Source: CAZFAP01 sp964516325
Lineage (GTDB): Bacteria; Auribacterota; JABMQX01
Length of the DNA stretch: 9,151 nucleotides
Assembly (NCBI GenBank): GCA_964516325.1
Contig: CAZFAP010000190.1
Coordinates: 1-9,151, forward strand
Direction: 5' to 3'
The position numbers and the translations under genes are program-made. Shown one piece after another: positions 1-5,333 of this stretch; position 1 is the first letter of the stretch, and every line of letters starts with the position of its first letter. A model generated the notes under the pieces. It made no database searches, was not told where the DNA came from, and was given only the letters and a program-made list of their open reading frames with translations.

Positions 1-331
1 CACCGGCGAGATTCACAATTGCGAGCTTGATAATCCTCGTGAGCGCATTGTCCTTTGCGTATTCACTCAGGTATATAGCCGCGAATAACCCTATGGGTAG
101 GGCGAACACAATGGCCCCTAACACCAGATACAGCGTTCCGACAATTGCGGGCAATATCCCGCCGCCTCGCATACCTTCCCGCGGGATGTCCGTAAGGAAC
201 TGCCAGCTTATGGCGGGGAGCCCTTTTCGCACAATGCTCACGACAATCAGGCCCACGGGCAGAACAATCAAAGCCGTAGCTAAGAACAGAAAGAAAAAAG
301 CGATTTTCTCTGTGCGCCGTGGATTTCTCAT
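1..331 (-). CDS. pstA: PstA, phosphate ABC transporter permease (partial, N-terminal 110 residues)
   Basis: Second membrane permease of the PstSCAB high-affinity phosphate importer, pairing with PstC in the inner membrane. Translating the minus strand from ATG at 331-329 gives MRNPRRTEKIAFFFLFLATA, a basic N-terminus and then a first membrane helix (about residues 10-34). A periplasmic stretch with GLPAISWQFLTDIPREGMRGG follows, then the typical PstA segment GGILPAIVGTLYLVLGAIVF, LPIGLFAAIYLSEYAKD. The frame stays open to the left edge, so the EAA loop and C-terminus are missing only because the window ends. The start overlaps the pstC stop as ATGA (331-328), which implies translational coupling. 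GAAGG lies just upstream of the start. Confidence 0.95.
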   Translation of the reverse strand, partial: MRNPRRTEKIAFFFLFLATALIVLPVGLIVVSIVRKGLPAISWQFLTDIPREGMRGGGILPAIVGTLYLVLGAIVFALPIGLFAAIYLSEYAKDNALTRIIKLAIVNLAG

Positions 332-1194
332 GACCTTCTCTTATGTAACAGTAGGTCCGCAGTTACGTTAATGCCAAAACTGATGATAAACAAAAGCGTC
401 CCTATGGCAAACAACGCGTAATAATGCTCGCTTCCTACTGCCGCATCGCCCATTTCGCCAGCGATTGTAGCCGTGAGAGTGCGCACCGGTTGCAGGATAC
501 CGTGTGGGATGACCGCGGCATTCCCTGTAATCATCATGACCGCCATAGTCTCGCCAATGACCCTGCCGATACCTAACATCACCGCCGCAGCAATGCCTGG
601 AGACGCCGCGCGCAGTATCACGCGATGGATCGTCTGCCAGCGCGTGGCCCCCAAAGCGTAAGCGCCTTCCTTATAGGACCTCGGGACGGCATGAAGCGCG
701 TCCTCCGCAATCGAGACAATTGTCGGCATAGCCATAAACGCGAGCATGATCGAGCCGGAAAGGGCGGTCAAACCCGTAGGGAGATGGAAAATCTTCTTCA
801 CCCAGGGCACGAGTGTAACCATACCGATAAAGCCCAAAACGATGCTCGGTATAGCCGCCAATAGCTCGATGCCAACTTTTAGTGTCTCTCTGACCGATGG
901 GCGCGCTACCTCCGCAATATACACTGCGCAGGCGACGCCGATCGGAACGGAGATGACTGTGGCGCCGGCTGTAACAAGAAGAGAACCCAATATTAAGGGA
1001 AGTATCCCGAACTGGGCAGGCTCCGAAATCGGATACCAACTTCTGCCGAGAAGAAAGTGAGAGGGTGGGACTGCCTTGAATACGTTCAATCCCTCTTTGA
1101 CCAGAAAGAGGAAAATTAACGCCACGAAGAGTATGGACGCAACGCCACAGACCAGAACGATCTTCTGAAGAACAAATTCTTTAAGCCTACGCAT
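328..1194 (-). CDS. pstC: PstC, phosphate ABC transporter permease
   Basis: Inner-membrane permease of the phosphate importer. The 288-aa protein has the expected length and about six hydrophobic segments: residues 10-32, 63-93, 107-131, 143-162, 203-222 and 258-281. The EAA cytoplasmic loop, which contacts the ATPase PstB, is visible around residues 176-200 (EGAYALGATRWQTIHRV). The signature RVIGETMAVMMITGN at 211-225 is typical of PstC/PstA. The start ATG lies 6 nt after the pstS stop, and the stop overlaps the pstA start, so pstS-pstC-pstA form one transcription unit. Only a weak purine-rich ribosome site (GAGAACGG) precedes it, consistent with coupling to pstS. Confidence 0.96.
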   Translation of the reverse strand: MRRLKEFVLQKIVLVCGVASILFVALIFLFLVKEGLNVFKAVPPSHFLLGRSWYPISEPAQFGILPLILGSLLVTAGATVISVPIGVACAVYIAEVARPSVRETLKVGIELLAAIPSIVLGFIGMVTLVPWVKKIFHLPTGLTALSGSIMLAFMAMPTIVSIAEDALHAVPRSYKEGAYALGATRWQTIHRVILRAASPGIAAAVMLGIGRVIGETMAVMMITGNAAVIPHGILQPVRTLTATIAGEMGDAAVGSEHYYALFAIGTLLFIISFGINVTADLLLHKRRS

Positions 1195-1200
1195 CCGTTC

Positions 1201-2052
1201 TCAGTTCTTGATCGGGACGAAATCGGTCTTCAAAACAATCTCCTGTCCCTCTTCGGAAAGACAAAAGTCAAGGAACTTCTTGACCGACCCTCTCGGCTCC
1301 CCATCGGTGCAGAAAAACAAGGGCCGGGATATGGGGTACCTGCCATTCACTACGTTCTCCGCCGTTGGGGCGATGTATTCGTCAGTCACCGTTTTCGCGA
1401 CCCAAATGGGTTTCTGGCGACGTGAAAGATAGCCCATGCCATAATAGCCTATCGCATCACGGTTCTGCGCCACTTCGTCGGCTATCGCCTGCGAAGAGGG
1501 AAGCATCAGGGCGCCGGGAGCGAACTCCGCTTTGTTCTCCGGATCGCCCTTCCTCAATACGTGTTCTTTCAAATAGACATGCGTCCCTGAATTCACCTCG
1601 CGCGAGAGAACGACGATCTCTGCGTCCGCCCCGCCAACATCCTTCCAACTTTTAATCCTTCCTGTGAAAATCCGGGCGAGTTGGTCAATGGTCAGCTTAC
1701 TAACCGGATTCTTCGGGTGCACAACGATTGCCAATCCATCCATCGCGACCTGCGTCTCGTGGGGGTCAACCCCCTTCTCTTTCGCCCGAGAGATTTCTTG
1801 GTCCGTTATATTTCTTGAGCTGACGGCTATATCGCAGGTGCCGCTCAGGAGAGCGGCGATGCCCGTTCCGGATCCCCCGCCCGTCACGGCAACAAAATCC
1901 TCCGGATTCCTTTCCATGTATCTCTCCGCCCACGCCTGTCCCAAATTGACCATCGTATCCGAACCTTTAATCTGAATCGGCTTTTTCCGAGGCCCGCCAC
2001 AGCCAAGACCAAAGCACACACAAACAACCAGAATAGTGGACAGCTTTTTCAT
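1201..2052 (-). CDS. pstS: PstS, phosphate-binding lipoprotein
   Basis: Periplasmic phosphate-binding component that delivers phosphate to PstC/PstA. From the chosen start it is 283 aa. MKKLSTILVVCVCFGLGC is a short lipoprotein signal with Cys18 as the likely lipidated residue; the lipobox GLGC is imperfect because position -3 is Gly. Phosphate-site motifs typical of the family follow: GSDTM (30-34), VTGGGSGTGIAALLSG (56-71), CDIAVSSR (73-80) and SREVNSGTHVYLKEHV (150-165). IGYYGMGY and the C-terminal FLDFCLSEEGQEIV also fit PstS. The frame is open upstream to an ATG at 2208-2206, which would add 52 basic, non-signal-like residues. I prefer 2052 because of the lipoprotein signal and GGAGGC upstream. 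First gene of the pst set, 158 nt after carB. Confidence 0.95.
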   Translation of the reverse strand: MKKLSTILVVCVCFGLGCGGPRKKPIQIKGSDTMVNLGQAWAERYMERNPEDFVAVTGGGSGTGIAALLSGTCDIAVSSRNITDQEISRAKEKGVDPHETQVAMDGLAIVVHPKNPVSKLTIDQLARIFTGRIKSWKDVGGADAEIVVLSREVNSGTHVYLKEHVLRKGDPENKAEFAPGALMLPSSQAIADEVAQNRDAIGYYGMGYLSRRQKPIWVAKTVTDEYIAPTAENVVNGRYPISRPLFFCTDGEPRGSVKKFLDFCLSEEGQEIVLKTDFVPIKN

Positions 2053-2064
2053 ATTCTCTGATTT

Positions 2065-2070
2065 GCCTCC
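2065..2070 (-). promoter_or_regulatory. Ribosome binding site deciding the pstS start
   Basis: The minus strand reads GGAGGC here, 12 nt before the ATG at 2052. The spacing is longer than ideal, but this is the only strong Shine-Dalgarno match near a Met followed by a signal sequence. It supports the short pstS start over the upstream in-frame ATG at 2208. Confidence 0.6.
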
Positions 2071-2210
2071 TACTAAGGGCATCCTGACTTTGTTTCCGTG
2101 CTCTCCAATCGGACGGATACCGCTGGATGTAATCTCCCGAAAATTCAGTTTCCGTTTGCGAAGCAGCACGCCAAACCTGCGGCGCCTTGGCTTCCTGAGC
2201 GTGGGCATGC

Positions 2211-3785
2211 TTACGCCGGGCTGGCCATGACCTCGCTATGATACTCCTGAATGGATTTGACGCTCAGGCCTTGCTTGATGAGCGCTTCGATGCCCTGGAC
2301 GGCGGCGGCGAGGCCCTGAAGTGTCGTAATCAGCGAAACGTGATACGCGACGGCAGTCGTGCGGATGACAATCTCGTCCTGCCGACACCGCTTTCCGGAA
2401 GGCGTGTTGACCAGCAACTGGATTTCGTGGTTCTTCAGCAAATCTACCACGTTCGGGCGCCCCTCGCCGACCTTGAATATCGTCGCGGCGTTGACTCCCT
2501 GTCTCCGCAGGAACGAGGCTGTCCCCTCCGTCGCCACGATTTTGAAGCCGAGGTCCTGGAGCTTCTTCACCATGAAAAGCGCCGGGCGCTTGTCCTTGTT
2601 CTTCAGCGAAACCAGCACGGTTCCCGAAGTCGGAAGGGGCATCGAAGCCGCCGCCTGGCTCTTCGCAAAAGCCATCCCGAACGTCGAGTCAATTCCCATC
2701 ACCTCCCCGGTTGATTTCATTTCCGGCCCGAGGATGGCGTCCACGCCGGGGAATCTCGAGAACGGGAACACAGCCTCCTTCACCGCGAAATGATTGATCG
2801 TTACTTCCTTCGTGAAACCGACCTCCTCCAGTGTCATTCCGCACATGACTTTCGTCGCAATTTTCGCCAGGGGAACGCCTGTGGCCTTCGACACATAGGG
2901 GACGGTTCGGCTCGCTCGTGGGTTCACCTCCAGCACATAGACGACTCCTTCCCGTATGGCATACTGAACGTTCATTAACCCAACCACGCCGAGCTCCTTC
3001 GCCAGCGCAACCGTCTGCCGCGTGATCTCCTTCGTCTCCTCCTCCGTCAGCGAAAATGGCGGAAGCGAGCACGCGGAATCCCCGGAATGCACCCCCGCCA
3101 TCTCGATGTGCTCCATAATGCCCCCGATGACAGCCCGTTCGCCGTCCGCGACGCAATCCACATCAATCTCAATCGCGTCCTCTAAGAACTTGTCCACCAG
3201 CACCGGCCGCTCCGGCGAGGCTTCCACAGCCCTTTCCATGTACTTCCTCAGCTCTTCCTCGTCGTAAACAATCTCCATCGCCCGCCCGCCGAGGACATAG
3301 CTGGGCCGGACGATGACCGGATAGCCGACCTCTTTTGCGATCTTCCTCGCCTGCTCGACAGAGAACGCGGTGGCGTTCGGCGCTTGCTTCAAGCCCAAGT
3401 CTGTGAGCAACTGCCGAAACCGCTCCCTGTCCTCCGCTCGGTCAATCGCATCCGGCGAAGTCCCCAGAATCCTCACCCCCGCTTTCTCCAGCGGGACCGC
3501 CAGATTCAACGGCGTCTGCCCGCCGAGCTGCACGATGACCCCCTCCGGCCTCTCCTGCAGCACAATCTCCAGAACGTCCTCCCGCGTCAGCGGCTCGAAG
3601 TACAGCCTATCGCTCGTGTCGTAATCCGTCGAGACCGTCTCCGGATTCGAATTGATGAGAATCGCCTCATACCCCATCTCCCTTAGCGCGAACACAGCAT
3701 GGCAGCAGCAGTAATCGAACTCGATTCCCTGCCCGATTCGGTTCGGCCCTCCGGATAGCACAATCACTTTTTTCCGATTCGCCAT
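2211..3785 (-). CDS. carB: Carbamoyl-phosphate synthase large chain, C-terminal half (free-standing)
   Basis: Carbamoyl-phosphate synthase makes carbamoyl phosphate for arginine and pyrimidine synthesis. The usual CarB is about 1,070 aa with two ATP-grasp halves. This gene encodes 524 aa matching only the second half, which phosphorylates carbamate. Residues 6-26 (KKVIVLSGGPNRIGQGIEFD region) are the exact beginning of that half. The ATP-grasp core includes VIVRPSYVLGGRAMEIV (157-173), the metal-site stretch VLEVNPRASRTVPYVSK (284-300) and the oligomerisation region. The MGS-like allosteric domain occupies about 388-510, with ATEGTASFLRRQGV and LLVNTPSGK. An in-frame TGA lies two codons before the ATG, with AAGGA about 10 nt upstream, so this is a genuine start. 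The partner N-terminal half is not adjacent. Known split CarB pairs in Aquifex and Methanocaldococcus suggest it is functional rather than broken. Confidence 0.93.
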   Translation of the reverse strand: MANRKKVIVLSGGPNRIGQGIEFDYCCCHAVFALREMGYEAILINSNPETVSTDYDTSDRLYFEPLTREDVLEIVLQERPEGVIVQLGGQTPLNLAVPLEKAGVRILGTSPDAIDRAEDRERFRQLLTDLGLKQAPNATAFSVEQARKIAKEVGYPVIVRPSYVLGGRAMEIVYDEEELRKYMERAVEASPERPVLVDKFLEDAIEIDVDCVADGERAVIGGIMEHIEMAGVHSGDSACSLPPFSLTEEETKEITRQTVALAKELGVVGLMNVQYAIREGVVYVLEVNPRASRTVPYVSKATGVPLAKIATKVMCGMTLEEVGFTKEVTINHFAVKEAVFPFSRFPGVDAILGPEMKSTGEVMGIDSTFGMAFAKSQAAASMPLPTSGTVLVSLKNKDKRPALFMVKKLQDLGFKIVATEGTASFLRRQGVNAATIFKVGEGRPNVVDLLKNHEIQLLVNTPSGKRCRQDEIVIRTTAVAYHVSLITTLQGLAAAVQGIEALIKQGLSVKSIQEYHSEVMASPA

Positions 3786-3854
3786 GACTCAAGCGTCCTT
3801 GCGCCGGGCGTGTGCCCCGCGTGCACGACGAGCGCCTTCACCTTCCATTCGCGG

Positions 3855-3892
3855 GTCTCCCCGTGAGGCTGCCGAGCCAACCTCCGGGAGAC
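3855..3892. other. Imperfect stem-loop in the carB 5' flank
   Basis: GTCTCCC at 3855-3861 pairs with GGGAGAC at 3886-3892. Inner pairing of GGCT (3867-3870) with AGCC (3875-3878) closes a GCCG loop, with bulges between. It lies about 70-107 nt upstream of the carB start on the minus strand. It could be a leader structure or a terminator without a U tract. Function is not shown. Confidence 0.3.
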
Positions 3893-4066
3893 ACGTCCCA
3901 CTTCACGCAGCGCCTTGCCATCACCCGCGCAGCCGCATAGAGTTTAGGTTCGCGACCCGCCCATGTCCAGAAAAAACACGGCGGCGACGTTATCCCTCAG
4001 TTGCGCCGGGAGAACCCCGCGAAAGTGCGAGCCACCGGGGCGAGTCAAGCCGTTCCCCGTTTCTTA

Positions 4067-4096
4067 TCTGCGTCCATCTGCGTTCATCCGCGGTTC
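4067..4096. repeat. Three-unit 10-bp tandem repeat
   Basis: Units TCTGCGTCCA, TCTGCGTTCA and TCCGCGGTTC follow each other exactly at 10-bp period. From memory, very similar strings recur in intergenic DNA of several unrelated environmental bacteria. No function is evident from the sequence. Confidence 0.6.
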
Positions 4097-4151
4097 CATC
4101 CCTCGGTGATAAAGCACAGCGCATTCATTTCAACAACACGCAGCGTCATGG

Positions 4152-4162
4152 GCAAGAATTAC
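4152..4162. promoter_or_regulatory. Candidate response-regulator enhancer site 1, upstream of the 104-aa gene
   Basis: GCAAGAATTAC is an inverted repeat GCAA-N3-TTGC with one mismatch. Its 15-base context GCAAGAATTACACCC matches GCAAGGATTGCACTC (from 5148) at 12 of 15 positions. It starts 92 bp before the GG of the local sigma-54 promoter; the counterpart starts 91 bp before its own. Inferred binding site for the NtrC-type regulator encoded at 7554-8897. Confidence 0.5.
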
Positions 4163-4185
4163 ACCCTACACATTGAGTGCCGTGA

Positions 4186-4196
4186 GCAAATCCTGC
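4186..4196. promoter_or_regulatory. Candidate response-regulator enhancer site 2, upstream of the 104-aa gene
   Basis: GCAAATCCTGC is an inverted repeat GCAA-N3-TTGC with one mismatch. It starts exactly 34 bp after site 1. GCAAATCCTGCACAC matches GCAAATCTTGCATCC (from 5182) at 12 of 15 positions. It starts 58 bp before the -24 GG, against 57 bp in the ZraP-like promoter. Confidence 0.5.
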
Positions 4197-4241
4197 ACAC
4201 GCCGGTTTGCGCAATCTCCTGAATCGCAGGGCGTTAGACTC

Positions 4242-4258
4242 TTGGCGCGCAGATTGCT
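4242..4258 (+). promoter_or_regulatory. Sigma-54 (RpoN) promoter for the 104-aa gene
   Basis: TTGGCGCGCAGATTGCT fits the -24/-12 consensus TGGCACG-N4-TTGCW closely: GG at 4244-4245 and GC at 4256-4257 with exactly 10 bases between, and only one departure from the TGGCACG element. The expected transcript start is near 4269, giving a leader of about 76 nt before the ATG at 4345. Two candidate activator sites lie upstream at the proper distance for an NtrC-type enhancer. The preceding bases GCGTTAGACTC resemble GCATTAGCTC before the second promoter. Confidence 0.72.
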
Positions 4259-4328
4259 CCTCCTTGCCCCGACAGGCCAATCAATCCAAGCCTGGCAACC
4301 AGCAGCAAAGAATGCAGCAAGTGCCAAC

Positions 4329-4334
4329 AGGAGG
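4329..4334 (+). promoter_or_regulatory. Ribosome binding site deciding the 104-aa gene start
   Basis: AGGAGG lies 10 nt before the ATG at 4345, with a second purine run GAGAGG nearer the start. It selects this ATG over the in-frame ATG at 4207, which would lie upstream of the sigma-54 promoter. Confidence 0.65.
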
Positions 4335-4344
4335 CGAGAGGACG

Positions 4345-4659
4345 ATGCTTGGGTCAATATACAAAGAGGCGACAAACACGGTTTCTTGGAGAAGACCCCC
4401 AGGCAATTGGGCGAAACCTATGAACGTCAAAGACTGGATGCGAAAATGGCACCATTCCTTTGCCCGCCTTGGCGTGGAGGTCACGGTAGCCGACGTGGCA
4501 CAGTCTTGTGTTGTCGTGGATGTCGCCGCCAGAAGGATCATCCTCGCCCCCTCGCTCAAACTGACGGCCGCGGAGAAGATACTCCAAAGGGTTTACCAGT
4601 GGTGGCGGGATCAATCCGACAAAGTGCAGGCTCGATGGTGCTCTCTGCTGAGCTGCTGA
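4345..4659 (+). CDS. Uncharacterised 104-aa protein under sigma-54 control
   Basis: Not recognised as a known family. The product (MLGSIYKEATNTVSWRR...) has no signal peptide or clear membrane helix. Residues about 27-40 (MNVKDWMRKWHHSF) are Trp/His/Lys rich. A beta-prone core follows (VEVTVADVAQSCVVVDVAAR, RIILAP), then an amphipathic helix LTAAEKILQRVYQWWRDQ and a short Cys-ending tail. It looks like a small soluble cytoplasmic alpha/beta protein. There is no HExxH or other metal motif. The start is set by AGGAGG and by position downstream of a sigma-54 promoter that closely copies the one before the ZraP-like operon. I infer that it belongs to the same regulon. A 245-aa frame overlapping it lacks such support. 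It remains possible that only part of it is translated. Confidence 0.6.
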   Translation: MLGSIYKEATNTVSWRRPPGNWAKPMNVKDWMRKWHHSFARLGVEVTVADVAQSCVVVDVAARRIILAPSLKLTAAEKILQRVYQWWRDQSDKVQARWCSLLSC

Positions 4660-4920
4660 GAGCGCCAACTCCAGCCAGTTCCCATTCTTTCTTCATGGCC
4701 GAGCAGTCAAACAAACCGGTGGTTTCTCCCCTGGAGTGGCGCCCATCCCCCCCGCATGCGCTGACGCCATGGATCGTTCGGGCATTGTTTTACCCGCCGC
4801 GGCCCGTAACTCGGCCATACAGAGCCGGGGCTTCCGCCCTTGACAATCTATCGCACTTCGCCGCATTTGTAGTAAAACCCGATCGCAACGACGCGCTTCA
4901 ATACATGTAATGACAGAGAG
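4660..4920. other. Intergenic gap between the two small genes
   Basis: 261 bp without a supported gene. A perfect TTGACA occurs at 4840-4845, but the bases 17-18 nt downstream (CATTTG) are a poor -10 element, so I do not call a sigma-70 promoter. No terminator-like hairpin with a T run is visible. Confidence 0.5.
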
Positions 4921-5130
4921 ATGAATACGAAGAAACTGACGATCACAACCCACGCAGAGCAGCGGCAGACCCCCGAAGCCCGCTTGGATGCCGTTGAACG
5001 ACTGCGCCTGGAAGCGGGAAAGTTCCTCTATGAACACCCAGCCCGATTTCGAAGAGTTTTTGAAGTTACTCGATACGTGAGCCAACTTATGAAATGCAGG
5101 ACTAAGCAGCCGACCCGCCCTGGCGATTGA
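4921..5130 (+). CDS. Small conserved-type protein, 69 aa (RLEAGKFLYEHPARFRR core)
   Basis: The product is hydrophilic and helical. Its core at residues 20-52, TPEARLDAVERLRLEAGKFL followed by YEHPARFRRVFEV, I recall from short proteins often encoded next to predicted nucleotidyltransferases (AbiEii/MNT-like). That recollection cannot be checked here. No such partner follows: the next 200 bp are promoter DNA and then the ZraP-like gene. Ribosome-site support is weak (GAGAG directly before the ATG). The last 17 residues (VSQLMKCRTKQPTRPGD) look less conserved in character, so the gene may be a truncated remnant that has lost its partner. Confidence 0.5.
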   Translation: MNTKKLTITTHAEQRQTPEARLDAVERLRLEAGKFLYEHPARFRRVFEVTRYVSQLMKCRTKQPTRPGD

Positions 5131-5147
5131 AGGCCCTTTGCGGGCGC

Positions 5148-5158
5148 GCAAGGATTGC
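5148..5158. promoter_or_regulatory. Candidate response-regulator enhancer site 1, upstream of the ZraP-like operon
   Basis: GCAAGGATTGC is a perfect inverted repeat GCAA-N3-TTGC preceded by GCGC. It is centred about 111 bp before the predicted transcript start near 5264, a usual distance for NtrC-type enhancers. It lies just after the stop of the 69-aa gene. Confidence 0.6.
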
Positions 5159-5181
5159 ACTCTGGGAACCAAGAGGCGCGC

Positions 5182-5192
5182 GCAAATCTTGC
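5182..5192. promoter_or_regulatory. Candidate response-regulator enhancer site 2, upstream of the ZraP-like operon
   Basis: GCAAATCTTGC is a perfect inverted repeat GCAA-N3-TTGC preceded by GCGC. It starts exactly 34 bp after site 1 and is centred about 77 bp before the predicted transcript start. Confidence 0.6.
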
Positions 5193-5214
5193 ATCCCACC
5201 TATCTATAACCGCC

Positions 5215-5228
5215 TGCAAACACGTGCA
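5215..5228. promoter_or_regulatory. Possible third, degenerate enhancer half-site
   Basis: TGCAAACACGTGCA has the GCAA half-site at 5216, again 34 bp after the previous GCAA (5182). The second half is displaced (CGTGCA). It sits between the enhancer pair and the -24 element and has no clear counterpart at the other promoter. Confidence 0.25.
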
Positions 5229-5236
5229 TTAGCTCT

Positions 5237-5253
5237 TTGGCGCAAACGTTGCA
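5237..5253 (+). promoter_or_regulatory. Sigma-54 (RpoN) promoter of the ZraP-like/kinase/regulator operon
   Basis: TTGGCGCAAACGTTGCA has GG at 5239-5240 and GC at 5251-5252 with exactly 10 bases between, plus the flanking TTGG and TTGCA expected of a -24/-12 promoter. The transcript start should lie near 5264, giving a leader of about 70 nt. The response regulator of the operon has the GAFTGA sigma-54 contact loop, so positive autoregulation is the simple reading. Confidence 0.78.
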
Positions 5254-5320
5254 TCTCCCTCTTCCGAAAAGAGCCACCAATTCGGCCTTGGAAACCAGAA
5301 ACAAACGGAGTAAAAAGCAA

Positions 5321-5326
5321 AGGAGG
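5321..5326 (+). promoter_or_regulatory. Ribosome binding site deciding the ZraP-like gene start
   Basis: AGGAGG is 7 nt before the ATG at 5334, which begins a signal peptide. This rules out the upstream in-frame ATG at 5127, which lies before the promoter. Confidence 0.85.
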
Positions 5327-5333
5327 AAAGAAC

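Larger units (their letters stand above)
3786..4344. other. Intergenic region between divergent carB and the 104-aa gene
   Basis: 559 bp with no convincing gene. Open frames here have poor composition and no recognisable domain, and none resembles the first half of CarB. The region holds an imperfect stem-loop near carB (3855-3892) and a 10-bp tandem repeat (4067-4096). It also holds two candidate enhancer sites (4152-4162, 4186-4196), a sigma-54 promoter (4242-4258) and the leader of the 104-aa gene. These parts are listed separately. Confidence 0.7.

Noticed and set aside
27..371. 114-aa plus-strand open frame at the left edge
   Set aside because: Antisense to pstA, whose minus-strand translation is clearly a phosphate permease.
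2053..2208. 52-residue N-terminal extension of PstS
   Set aside because: It would bury the lipoprotein signal behind a basic stretch; ribosome-site and signal evidence favour 2052.
4840..4869. Sigma-70 promoter with perfect TTGACA before the 69-aa gene
   Set aside because: No acceptable -10 hexamer at 16-18 bp spacing (CATTTG is the best available).
4173..4910. 245-aa plus-strand open frame
   Set aside because: It begins upstream of the sigma-54 promoter, has Arg/Pro-rich composition typical of a GC-rich shadow frame, no ribosome site and no domain. The overlapping 104-aa frame has better support.
5127..5333. 69-residue N-terminal extension of the ZraP-like protein
   Set aside because: It lies across the promoter and leader. 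The signal peptide and AGGAGG place the start at 5334.
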